Source: a virus. From it: a stretch of DNA of 22,365 nucleotides. Made by a program: the position numbers and the translations under genes. How positions within the stretch are numbered: the first letter of the stretch is position 1; the number at the start of each line of letters is the position of its first letter. Positions 10,401-16,603 of the stretch are shown in pieces. The stretch is taken from positions 1 through 22,365 of IMG/VR virus record IMGVR_UViG_3300006749_000160; one strand, given 5' to 3'. The notes below the pieces were generated by a model. It had not been told where the DNA came from. It worked only from the letters and a program-made list of their open reading frames with translations, and searched no databases.

Positions 10401-10697
10401 GCTTTATTAGAAAATATGTTAGATACTTTAAATTTTGAAGTAGATTTAGTGCCGCCAGATATTACTGCACCAAAAGTCGCACCAGGACAAGAAACTCCTA
10501 CAGAGGAACGTGAGCGCACTGGTACAGTAGATATGGGTCCTATGGCATCATTATCACCTACTTTGCCACAGATACAACCATCACCAAGCCCATCAGCAGG
10601 GACAGGCATTACTAATTTTGCTAATTTATTCCCACAAGATGAGTTGGGGGGTGCTATAGCAAATCGTCGTAACCAAGGTATCCGAGGTTTAGTGTAA
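7485..10697 (+). CDS. Giant internal virion protein, 1070 aa
   Basis: This 1070-residue product is the largest in the window and the last of the morphogenesis run. The N-terminus repeats a short pattern (LDFTDIGGG, then LDFSDL), and a third copy, FADIGGG, lies near residue 190. A Gly/Ala-rich hydrophobic stretch follows the third copy (FTTAGSVLGSIYSPFLGTLS) and could insert in a membrane. Most of the rest is predicted helical. The tail is Pro/Ser-rich and ends with NLFPQDELGGAIANRRNQG, a C-terminal motif I recognise from large virion proteins of marine podoviruses. I see no peptidoglycan-cleaving motif. Size and position resemble T7 gp16. The start abuts the previous stop with AGGTC upstream, and the stop overlaps the lysozyme ATG by one base. 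Confidence 0.6.
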   Translation: MSLDFTDIGGGKAGGTSLDFSDLQPPTTPGGVSLTPITVQDTFTEPDPTVDRQAAEDDFAAGVNLVNDLEANGFILPAPDAPLSLSLSDMLSQETINAAEQASVLDAERVENVLFDLVPDYQGSNVDPKVLSFGDRDSLSRMPRFEQRQSYFKNKFPRGELFRVDTGDGNLVEMYKTSPNGKAYRVSDDVFSFADIGGGTGAFANFTTAGSVLGSIYSPFLGTLSGAYVGNTIDDAIANFLATPDGEYFSDEKDFKMKFLSGDRVALSLIDATLTKVLPGAGRAGKHMVKQGLSSLERRFAKEGEGLIFEGQPNTSLLYELGVFSTVPKAVDAQKAAQTIARETGVKLPALNISQLSSSQVMRGIASQVSGTADTLPKNLSNQQSKLLQALNAKVQKLGGNYEQLSQDELYNYIALTNKQLADDVFNAFRLNSGGKDLLPEIDDAAAALSASARKFDDGIKNAIDRKYTEAFTVAGIDDVVFDISDLVAEAQRVKAGIPITKQPAGGRTATGKALDKDKKFAPEQTVRTRDFGGDLANITNKLINVFDPKIKNLKAVKGSGEPELISSFRQLKDIRDQLSDLINDGAGGEASKGATDLIKQIDNLILNGIENGKVTGGSDAWRKAYTEAGELVKQRIDAKNFTRVGQLFGRKGEVTPVEVAQNLLDGSITFETLGIIKRMANTSALNATEKEAGQAFIKNIGDTFASLLIHNPDEGFKRISDLKKRDLRLFNTLFDKPTKDALNAWEITGKRLASDPVQAGMDGFTTNGATAKIYVAAQYAKGQDAAVAKFINANGGVSGDRAKQIRAAILDDIVEKVSQVQREGAAKSFSETVINPIQLAEEMRKFQTFQGEYRAFKPLFGEVDQAGNFVNKQIKQNDDMTFTGTSELDMLQNFKIYAAFLGNTPDIGGAFSTGNIRASLLDVGTAKSVGALKHLFTNKYISKVFAAEPSVEQLERAIKIKSGAGGVRASIALLENMLDTLNFEVDLVPPDITAPKVAPGQETPTEERERTGTVDMGPMASLSPTLPQIQPSPSPSAGTGITNFANLFPQDELGGAIANRRNQGIRGLV

Positions 10698-11137
10698 TGG
10701 ATCTTGCAGTATTACGAGAACAAATAGAAGCAGATGAGGGGTGTAAGTATGAAATATACTTGGATCATTTGGGTCTGCCTACTTTTGGGATTGGTCACTT
10801 GGTCACTGAAGCTGACGAAGAATATAACCAACCAGTCGGAACAACTATCACAGCAGATAGAGTCGCAGAGTGCTTTAATAAAGACGTTGGAACAGTCCTC
10901 GAAGACTGTGAAAAATTGTACGCCGACTTTGATTCCTTACCAGAAGAAGTGCAACTAATAATAGCAAATATGATGTTCAATATGGGCTATCCGCGTTTGA
11001 GTAAATTCAAAGGCATGAAAGCTGGTGTCGATGCACGTGATTGGCAACAGGCAGCAGATGAGATGGTCGATTCTAAATGGTACAGACAAGTAACTAATCG
11101 TGCAGAACGGTTGGTCTCCCGTATGCGGGAGGTCTGA
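10697..11137 (+). CDS. T4-type lysozyme (GH24 muramidase), endolysin
   Basis: A 146-residue endolysin that cleaves the glycan backbone of host peptidoglycan at lysis. The family's catalytic triad is present with exact T4 lysozyme spacing: Glu14, Asp23 and Thr29, in EADEGCKYEIYLDHLGLPTF followed by GIGHLVT. T4 has Glu11, Asp20 and Thr26. Conserved C-terminal features are visible too (NMMFNMGYPRLSKFKG, and KWYRQVTNRAERLVSRMREV at the end). It is slightly shorter than T4 lysozyme (164 residues). There is no signal peptide, so release through a holin is expected. The ATG overlaps the stop of the giant virion gene by one base, with GAGG nine bases upstream. This places lysis at the end of the late transcript. 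Confidence 0.92.
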   Translation: MDLAVLREQIEADEGCKYEIYLDHLGLPTFGIGHLVTEADEEYNQPVGTTITADRVAECFNKDVGTVLEDCEKLYADFDSLPEEVQLIIANMMFNMGYPRLSKFKGMKAGVDARDWQQAADEMVDSKWYRQVTNRAERLVSRMREV

Positions 11138-11138
11138 T

Positions 11139-11642
11139 ATGGAACCCATATCTACGGCTCTAGCTGGTATCGCGTTATTTAAAAGCGCGGTCGATGGTAT
11201 TAAGGGTGCGATAAGCACAGCTAATGATGTTGGAGAGATTGCTGGTTATTTGGACAACCTCTTTGAAGGGGAAAAACAAGTCCAACAACGTCGTAACCAA
11301 AAGTCTGGACAATCAGTCGGCGATCAATTTGGTATAAAAACAGTAGCGCAAGAAATAATTGATGCCAAATTAGCAAAAGAACAAATGCAAGAAATAGCTA
11401 GTATGGTGGATATGCGTTTTGGTCATGGTACTTGGCGAAGCATAGTAGATGAAAGAGCTAAACGTATACGAGAAGCTAAGGAAGCTCAAGCTGCTGCTAG
11501 AAAAGCAGCCAGACAAAAACAAAAAGAGTTTGAAGAAAATGTAAAAAATGCTTTCATGGTGGCTGGTGTAATTTTAGCCGTGCTTGGTTTATTCATGTTT
11601 TTATTTGCAACTATTGCGAGAGCTACACTATCCATTCTCTAA
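11139..11642 (+). CDS. Small protein with C-terminal membrane segment, probable lysis-associated
   Basis: A 167-residue protein. The chosen ATG lies one base after the lysozyme stop and follows a good GGGAGG. A start 39 bases upstream in the same frame lies inside the lysozyme gene and has no good ribosome-binding site. The N-terminus (MEPISTALAGIALFKSAVDG) is amphipathic. The middle is charged and coiled-coil-like (about 75-135: AKRIREAKEAQAAARKAARQ and so on). Residues 139-161 (FMVAGVILAVLGLFMFLFAT) form one strong transmembrane helix next to the C-terminus. The layout suggests a tail-anchored inner-membrane protein. Being next to the lysozyme, it may be a holin-like or accessory lysis factor, although a single C-terminal helix with a large cytoplasmic domain is not a typical holin. 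The 3' end overlaps the convergent helicase gene by 20 bases. Confidence 0.7.
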   Translation: MEPISTALAGIALFKSAVDGIKGAISTANDVGEIAGYLDNLFEGEKQVQQRRNQKSGQSVGDQFGIKTVAQEIIDAKLAKEQMQEIASMVDMRFGHGTWRSIVDERAKRIREAKEAQAAARKAARQKQKEFEENVKNAFMVAGVILAVLGLFMFLFATIARATLSIL

Positions 11643-13059
11643 AATCTTCTGCAAGCACTTGGCTCGCTATATTAATTTTATTCCGTAAGGCTTTGAGAAT
11701 ACGTTCATCTACAGTTTTATCTGCTACAATATCTATATAGGTAACTTTACTTGTTTGCCCGATACGGTGTGCTCTATCCTCACTTTGCAATCGTATTTCA
11801 AGGTCAAAATTATTACTGTAGTACACCACTGTCTTAGCTTCTGTAAGTGTTAAACCATAGCCACCTGTCCGTGGTTGTCCTACAAAATACATAAGTGGGT
11901 CATTAGGATCTTGGAAACGGTTGACGATAGCTTGCCGATCATCACTCTCTGTTTCACCATAATATGTAGCTACAGAATCTGCGCCATACACTTTTGATAT
12001 TTCTTGTTGAATAGTTTTTATATCATGCGTAAAGTTAGCCCAGATAATTACCTTACCATCCACTTCCTCAAGCACCGACATAAGTTCTGGTAATTTAGCA
12101 GAGTTGAATGTTTTCATCTCACCATCATCAAGTTTTACATGACCTGAGCATACCTGTTGTAGCCTGAGTAATTGTGTAAGGATAGTATCTGTGGTTACAG
12201 AGCCTTCTTCAAGCATTGCTAAAGCAAATGTCTTTAAACTACTGTAAACAGACTTTTGTTCATCAGTAAGTTCTACACTACGCTTGATATAAACTTTATC
12301 TGGTAAATCCAAACAATCCTCCTTTTTAACTCTAAAACTAAAGTTCTCAAGTATGCCGTTTAGCTTATCCAGATTACGATAACCCACTACTTGATTAAAA
12401 CTGTGCGCTCCCATGCTACGACGTTGCACAATGGCATATTCATACTGGAAACTGAAGTAACTACTATGTCCCAATAACCATTCATCAAGGAACTCTGCTT
12501 GAGTGTACAGATCCATAGGGCTTTTAGTTACTGGTGAGCCTGTGAGTATACGTTTGTAGTGAGCAGATTTACCTATCTTAACAATACTCTTAGTGCGTTT
12601 AGCATCTTTATTTTTTATGGTAGTGCTTTCATCAATAGCCATAAGTGATTGATGTGCATTTAAAAAACGCTCAGCCTCACCACAACCTTTCTTAGTGCTA
12701 AAGGCTTCTACATTCATAACAAATATTTTAAGATTATCATCTACCTGATATAACATTTTTTGTTTTTCTAGCTGTGTTTTTGTCTGGCTAGGATTCCACA
12801 ATACAGTATCGTACATAACATGTTCAGGAATATGCGTGGGCAGTTCGCCTTGCTCCCAGTTCCGGTACACACCTTTAGGGGCAACGATCAATGCACCAGT
12901 AATCTCTCCACGGACGTAGAGGACACACATATTATCAATAAGAACTTTTGATTTGCCTGTCCCCATATCCATGAAGTAAGCAAATTCTTTCTTGTTCCAA
13001 GACATTTTCAAAGCCTCGAGCTGATGCTCATATGGCTGGTATTTAAATTTGTAACGCAT
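11623..13059 (-). CDS. SNF2-family (SF2) DNA helicase/translocase
   Basis: A 478-residue ATP-dependent DNA translocase and the only minus-strand gene here. Helicase motifs appear in order: motif I GTGKS (33-37), motif II DEST (143-146), motif III LTGSP (172-176), motif V GGYGLTLTEA (399-408) and motif VI QSEDRAHRIGQ (425-435). The last is the SNF2/Rad54-type version. The N-terminus HQLEALKMSW serves as the Q-like region. Compact phage SNF2 helicases of this size are common and are thought to act in replication, recombination or transcription remodelling. The ATG at 13059 has AGAAAG seven bases upstream. An in-frame extension to 13155 would add 32 residues of poor composition and lacks a ribosome site. 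The gene is transcribed divergently from the replication module, and its end overlaps the lysis-module gene. Confidence 0.9.
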   Translation of the reverse strand: MRYKFKYQPYEHQLEALKMSWNKKEFAYFMDMGTGKSKVLIDNMCVLYVRGEITGALIVAPKGVYRNWEQGELPTHIPEHVMYDTVLWNPSQTKTQLEKQKMLYQVDDNLKIFVMNVEAFSTKKGCGEAERFLNAHQSLMAIDESTTIKNKDAKRTKSIVKIGKSAHYKRILTGSPVTKSPMDLYTQAEFLDEWLLGHSSYFSFQYEYAIVQRRSMGAHSFNQVVGYRNLDKLNGILENFSFRVKKEDCLDLPDKVYIKRSVELTDEQKSVYSSLKTFALAMLEEGSVTTDTILTQLLRLQQVCSGHVKLDDGEMKTFNSAKLPELMSVLEEVDGKVIIWANFTHDIKTIQQEISKVYGADSVATYYGETESDDRQAIVNRFQDPNDPLMYFVGQPRTGGYGLTLTEAKTVVYYSNNFDLEIRLQSEDRAHRIGQTSKVTYIDIVADKTVDERILKALRNKINIASQVLAEDFREWIV

Positions 13060-13086
13060 GACACCGCTTTCTATTGGGTACTTTGT

Positions 13087-13094
13087 ATAATAGC
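13087..13094 (-). promoter_or_regulatory. Candidate extended -10 promoter for the SNF2 helicase
   Basis: Read on the minus strand, TGCTATTAT (TG plus one base plus TATTAT) resembles an extended -10 element and lies about 28 bases upstream of the helicase ATG. No good -35 hexamer is seen at the usual spacing. This is a by-eye call, and the sigma factor of the host is unknown. Confidence 0.3.
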
Positions 13095-13183
13095 ACAAGA
13101 AACAAAATCCTGTATACCGTTTTATGTTCTTGTTGTATCTCGCGTAGGGGCTCAAAGTAAGTATTTGTAAAAGAATAAAACCC

Positions 13184-13212
13184 AGATATCAGATATCAGA
13201 TATTAAAATATC
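13184..13212. repeat. Tandem AGATATC repeats with inverted repeat, candidate operator
   Basis: Three adjacent 7-base units, AGATATC, AGATATC and AGATATT (13184-13204), run into an inverted repeat GATATT-AA-AATATC (13199-13212). Each GATATC core is itself palindromic. A further AGATATC occurs just inside the first gene on the right (13355-13361). The cluster sits midway between two divergent genes, where a repressor or initiator could control both directions. Its function is not known, and AT-rich sequence makes such words more likely by chance. Confidence 0.4.
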
Positions 13213-13232
13213 GGATGGATCACAAAGATAAC

Positions 13233-13258
13233 TTTTTTGTTTTAACCCTATATATAAA
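13233..13258 (+). promoter_or_regulatory. Candidate AT-rich promoter for the rightward replication module
   Basis: A T-tract (TTTTTT at 13233) is followed by TATATATAAA (13249-13258), about 60 bases upstream of the first GTG of the replication module. The -10-like sequence TATAAA is reasonable, but no -35 lies at ideal spacing. It is supported mainly by position downstream of the repeat cluster and at the head of a run of co-directional genes. Confidence 0.3.
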
Positions 13259-13319
13259 AGTGTAAGGTGGCATTGTTTGGTAATAACACCAGACTAGAAA
13301 GCAAGCGGAGTAGAAAGCC

Positions 13320-13652
13320 GTGACAGTCTACATAACACAAGAAGTGCGTGGTAGAGATATCACAGATGCAGTTGCCTTTGGTGATTTGCAGATACTTGTT
13401 CCAGCCAAGGAACAGGTTTCATTCAGCACTCAGCCAACGGTTCGTAGGATTGCTCGTGGCCTTCGTAACTTTAATGATGATGACTACCTATTACTATCAG
13501 GAGACCCATTATGCATAGGCATTGCTTGTGCAGAAGCAGCTCGCCTGAATATGGGTAAGTTCAAAGCATTAAAGTGGGACAGGCTAGAGGAACGCTATTA
13601 CCCATTGGAAGTAGATCTATACCATAGGAAGGAGTCTAGTAATGGACTTTGA
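13320..13652 (+). CDS. Conserved small phage protein, first gene of the replication module
   Basis: A 110-residue protein of unknown function. It contains STQPTVRRIARGLRNFNDDD (residues 36-55) and YLLLSGDPLCIGIACAEAAR, a conserved pattern I have seen in hypothetical proteins of many tailed phages, always near replication genes. The C-terminal part (ALKWDRLEERYYPLEVDLY) is also conserved. It has no membrane segment, no cysteine motif and no known enzyme signature. The start is a GTG, with GGAG nine bases upstream. Its 3' end overlaps the next gene by 11 bases, so the two are probably translationally coupled. As first gene after the divergent control region it should be expressed early. Confidence 0.75.
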   Translation: MTVYITQEVRGRDITDAVAFGDLQILVPAKEQVSFSTQPTVRRIARGLRNFNDDDYLLLSGDPLCIGIACAEAARLNMGKFKALKWDRLEERYYPLEVDLYHRKESSNGL

Positions 13653-14184
13653 AAGTGTAGCTGGAGACCTAACCAGCATAAATCAATCAGGTATCAGCAC
13701 TGTTAGTAACCTATGTAAGCAACAGATTACGTTAGAACAACGTGTCGCTGATCTTGAGTTAGAGTTAAAGGAAGCCAAGCGTGAGTTGCGTAAAGTATCG
13801 GAAGATTTACTTCCGGCTGCGCTACAAGAGCATGGTGTTACTGAACTCAAAATGGACGATGGCAGTGAAATTAGTGTTGCACCTTATTATAGTGCCAGCA
13901 TTGCCAAAGACCGAGCTGAGGAAGCCTTTCAGTGGCTTACTGCGGCAGGGCATGGTTCGCTAATCAAGAATCATGTTACAGCGGCTTTTGGTCGCGGTGA
14001 GGATAACCTTGCCAAAGATTTGCTTGCCGAGCTAGGACAGCGCGGTATGCAAACGCAGACAAAAACTTGGGTTGAACCCATGACACTCAAGTCTTTTGTA
14101 AAGGAACAGGTAGAAAAGGGTGAAAATTTGCCGTATGACCTGTTGGGTATATTCGTGGGGCAGCGAGCCAAAATACGGAGGTAG
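13642..14184 (+). CDS. Conserved phage protein with N-terminal coiled coil
   Basis: A 180-residue protein. Residues about 24-60 (CKQQITLEQRVADLELELKE and onward) form a heptad coiled coil. The rest matches a pattern I recall from phage replication regions: an LPAALQEHGVTELKMDDGSE block, then AEEAFQWLTAAGHGSLIKNH, then a C-terminal MTLKSFVKEQVEKGENLPYD block and GIFVGQRAKI. Its function is unestablished. The coiled coil followed by a small domain, beside an SSB-like gene, makes a DNA- or nuclease-binding accessory protein (Gam-like in layout) conceivable, but no diagnostic residue proves this. The start ATG follows a strong GGAAGGAG inside the end of the previous gene. The stop lies two bases before the next ATG. 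Confidence 0.72.
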   Translation: MDFESVAGDLTSINQSGISTVSNLCKQQITLEQRVADLELELKEAKRELRKVSEDLLPAALQEHGVTELKMDDGSEISVAPYYSASIAKDRAEEAFQWLTAAGHGSLIKNHVTAAFGRGEDNLAKDLLAELGQRGMQTQTKTWVEPMTLKSFVKEQVEKGENLPYDLLGIFVGQRAKIRR

Positions 14185-14186
14185 AT

Positions 14187-14990
14187 ATGGCAACAGAAGT
14201 AGCTAAGAAAGAGTCTTCTGCTGTAGCAGTTGCACAGTTTGAAGATATTGGTGGGTTGGGTTTTGAAGAAACCACATCCCAAGATATGGCAGTACCGTTT
14301 CTACGGATACTGGCACAGTTAAGTCCTCAGGTAAACAAACGCGATGGTGCGTATGTAGAGGGTGCTGAAGCTGGCATGATGTTCAACACAGTAGCTAATA
14401 AAGTATACGATGGTGAAAATGGTGTGACTGTTGTGCCATGCTATTATAACCGTCGGTATGTTGAGTGGGCTCCTCGGGAAAAAGGTGGTGGATATTTTGG
14501 TTCATACAATCCTGATGACCCTATTGTCAATACGACTACTAAAAATGAGCGCGGTGAGGATATACTGCCTAATGGTAATATTCTTACAAATACAGCGCAG
14601 TTTTTTGTAATCCTACTGGATAGTGATGGTCCACAGCGTTGCCTAATTACTATGTCTAGCACACAGTTAAAGAAGGCTCGTAAGTGGGTGACACAAATGC
14701 AAGCACTCACTGCTCAAGGTAAGAACGGTCCGTACACTTTACCTATGATGTCCCATAAATACCAAATGACCACTGTTGCTGAGAGCAATGATAAAGGTAA
14801 TTGGTTTGGTTGGGATATTGCTAAGATCGGTCCGATTAGCCTTGGTGATGCTGAGGAAGCTAATGTTTTTGAGATGGCTGTTGCCTTTGCTAAATCAGTA
14901 AAGGCTGGTGAAGTTGAGGTAAAGGAAACTGCACCTGAAACAAGCACTCCTCAACAAGATAAAGACGGTGACGATGATATGCCGTTTTAA
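14187..14990 (+). CDS. Single-stranded DNA-binding-like protein with acidic DDDMPF tail
   Basis: A 267-residue protein that probably coats single-stranded DNA during phage replication. The C-terminus, QQDKDGDDDMPF, closely mimics the acidic tip of bacterial SSB (DDDIPF), which recruits replication and repair partners. An unstructured Glu/Thr/Pro linker precedes it (about 236-260). The core has the conserved phage pattern AVPFLRILAQLSPQVNKRDG, then GVTVVPCYYNRRYVEWAPRE, compatible with a beta-barrel. I do not see a classical bacterial SSB fold signature, so the role rests on the tail, the length and the genes around it (coiled-coil protein, primase, helicase). GGAGG lies seven bases upstream of the ATG. 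A hairpin-plus-U-tract follows the gene. Confidence 0.65.
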   Translation: MATEVAKKESSAVAVAQFEDIGGLGFEETTSQDMAVPFLRILAQLSPQVNKRDGAYVEGAEAGMMFNTVANKVYDGENGVTVVPCYYNRRYVEWAPREKGGGYFGSYNPDDPIVNTTTKNERGEDILPNGNILTNTAQFFVILLDSDGPQRCLITMSSTQLKKARKWVTQMQALTAQGKNGPYTLPMMSHKYQMTTVAESNDKGNWFGWDIAKIGPISLGDAEEANVFEMAVAFAKSVKAGEVEVKETAPETSTPQQDKDGDDDMPF

Positions 14991-14999
14991 GTACGACCG

Positions 15000-15017
15000 C
15001 AGGGGTTGATCGCCCTG
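15000..15017 (+). other. Short RNA hairpin after the SSB-like gene
   Basis: CAGGG (15000-15004) and CCCTG (15013-15017) form a 5-bp GC-rich stem with an 8-base loop. It begins ten bases after the SSB-like stop codon and ends nine bases before the larger terminator-like hairpin. It may help RNA 3'-end stability or be incidental. Confidence 0.3.
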
Positions 15018-15026
15018 TAGTTGCTC

Positions 15027-15075
15027 GGGAGGGTAGTGTCTAGGTATCAACTAACATTACTCTCCCACCTTTTTC
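15027..15075 (+). terminator. Candidate Rho-independent terminator/attenuator before the primase
   Basis: GGGAGGGTAGTG (15027-15038) can pair with CATTACTCTCCC (15055-15066) along 12 consecutive positions in RNA, two of them G-U, around a 16-base loop. A CCTTTTTC tract follows at 15068-15075. This is the usual layout of an intrinsic terminator, although the loop is long. The primase ribosome site (GGAG, 15079-15082) begins only a few bases later. Transcripts from upstream must therefore read through, or be attenuated here. Confidence 0.6.
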
Positions 15076-15088
15076 ATTGGAGAAAGCA

Positions 15089-16603
15089 ATGACATTAGCT
15101 GAACAATTTTTAAAGCTGTTTGATGGTAATAAACGTGCTCATGGTGTGTTTAATCCTGATGAACAACGTGGTGATGGTAAACGTCTAGGCGTATATAAAA
15201 TAATTAAAGAATCACCCACAGAAGAACTTTGGCAACAGCATTTAGATGGTAAGCAAGGGCTTGGTATTATACCCATACGAGATGATAGCTTATGTAAATG
15301 GGGTGCGATTGATATTGATACGTATGATGTAGATCATAAATCATTAGTTAATAAATTAAAGGAAGCTAAGATAGTTGGTTGGGTGGGTCGCAGTAAAAGT
15401 GGCGGTGCTCATATTTATTTTTTCTTTAAAGATGCGCTGAAAGCTGAGTTTGTGCAATCTAAACTCACTGAGTTAGCTGCATCATTAGGCCATGCTGAAG
15501 GTGAGATATTCCCCAAACAGACAACTATATTAGTTGACCGTGGTGATACTGGTAATGGTTTAAATATGCCGTACTTCAAAGGTGATTTAAGCACACGTTC
15601 TGTTTATGATTTTAAGGGCGAGCTTATGTCGCCAAAGGATTTTGTAAATAAAGCTGCAAGATACTTAATAACGCCTGAGGATTTTGAAAAGTATCGTATA
15701 TCTAAACCAGAACCAAAGTTAAAGGATGGTCCACCCTGTTTGAATGCGCTTTGTGAGCAAGGGTTTGGTGAAGGCTCACGCAATAATGCTCTCTTCAACT
15801 TAGGTGTGTACGCACGAATGTTTGACTCTGATAATTGGGAGGCATTAGTGCAGCGATACAATGTAGATTATTTACATCCTCCACTTAGTCATACTGAAGT
15901 TGGAGCAGTAATCAAACAGCTACAACGTAAAGACTATTACTATAAATGTGAAGACCAACCCATCAAACCTTTTTGTAATAAGGATATATGCGTTACTCGT
16001 AAATTTGGTGTCGGTCCAGCTGGTGTGCAAAACCAGATGTCTAGCCTTACCAAAATAGATGGGGATCCACCTATATGGATTCTTGATGTAGATGGTCAGC
16101 GTGTAGAACTCAGTACAGATGGTTTGATTAGCCAGACAAGGTTTCAAAAAGATTGTGTGGCACAAATAAATAAATTACCGATAGCTGTTAGCCAAAGAGC
16201 ATGGCAGACCAGAATACAGCTATTGTTAGATAACTTAACTATTGTAGAAGTACCACCTGACGCTACAATAAAAGGTGAGTTTGAGGATTTACTATCACAG
16301 TTTTGTACTGATAGAGCTAAAGGCACAGAGCGTGAAGATGTACTACAAGGCGTTGCTGTATGGCTTGATGAAAAAGTATTTTTTCAAGTTAAAGATATTA
16401 AAAAGCATCTTACAGTAAATGATTTTAACCATTATACCTCAAACAAAATAACATTAAGACTTCAAGGGTTGGAAGCAGAAAAAATGTTTTGGCGTGTGAA
16501 AAATAAAGGTGTGCATGTATGGTCATTGCCACAAGGTTATTTTGCGGATAGCCAAGAACCATTGGAGTTACCAGACTTACCCGAGCAAGAAGAAATACTC
16601 TGA
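15089..16603 (+). CDS. Archaeo-eukaryotic-type (AEP) primase
   Basis: A 504-residue primase or primase-polymerase that would lay primers for phage replication. Catalytic AEP motifs are visible: AIDID (73-77, the metal-binding DxD), SKSGGAHIYFF (102-112, the sGGxH nucleotide-binding motif), and a later NGLNMPYF (156-163). A primase C-terminal helical region follows (GSRNNALFNLGVYARMFDSD, 229-248). Cysteines at 217, 287, 296 and 301 (PPC, then YKC, then PFCNKDIC) look like a metal site, as in related phage primases. The last part (about 430-495) resembles a winged helix. I chose the ATG at 15089, six bases after GGAG, over a TTG four codons upstream that overlaps the ribosome site. It overlaps the helicase gene by one base (TGATG). 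Confidence 0.82.
   Translation: MTLAEQFLKLFDGNKRAHGVFNPDEQRGDGKRLGVYKIIKESPTEELWQQHLDGKQGLGIIPIRDDSLCKWGAIDIDTYDVDHKSLVNKLKEAKIVGWVGRSKSGGAHIYFFFKDALKAEFVQSKLTELAASLGHAEGEIFPKQTTILVDRGDTGNGLNMPYFKGDLSTRSVYDFKGELMSPKDFVNKAARYLITPEDFEKYRISKPEPKLKDGPPCLNALCEQGFGEGSRNNALFNLGVYARMFDSDNWEALVQRYNVDYLHPPLSHTEVGAVIKQLQRKDYYYKCEDQPIKPFCNKDICVTRKFGVGPAGVQNQMSSLTKIDGDPPIWILDVDGQRVELSTDGLISQTRFQKDCVAQINKLPIAVSQRAWQTRIQLLLDNLTIVEVPPDATIKGEFEDLLSQFCTDRAKGTEREDVLQGVAVWLDEKVFFQVKDIKKHLTVNDFNHYTSNKITLRLQGLEAEKMFWRVKNKGVHVWSLPQGYFADSQEPLELPDLPEQEEIL

Noticed and set aside
10175-10609. A 144-residue minus-strand open frame opposite the giant virion gene
   Set aside because: It has no ribosome site or motif, and the sense frame continues unbroken with a recognisable C-terminal end.
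4725-10697. Lytic transglycosylase or protease domain in the two giant virion proteins
   Set aside because: I looked for a Glu-Ser...Gly type transglycosylase pattern or a metal-binding HxxxH-like site with supporting context and saw none.
11100-11138. Upstream in-frame start for the membrane protein gene
   Set aside because: It lies within the lysozyme coding region with no good ribosome site. The ATG at 11139 follows GGGAGG.
13060-13155. N-terminal extension of the SNF2 helicase by 32 residues
   Set aside because: The extension is rich in Tyr, Cys and Phe, lacks a ribosome site and runs through the promoter-like element. The ATG at 13059 has AGAAAG at good spacing and begins at the conserved region.
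13184-13204. CRISPR-like or satellite array
   Set aside because: The units are only 7 bases, directly adjacent and without spacers. An operator-type cluster is more likely.
15077-15088. TTG start four codons upstream for the primase
   Set aside because: This start overlaps its own ribosome site (GGAG at 15079), while the ATG at 15089 is ideally spaced from it.
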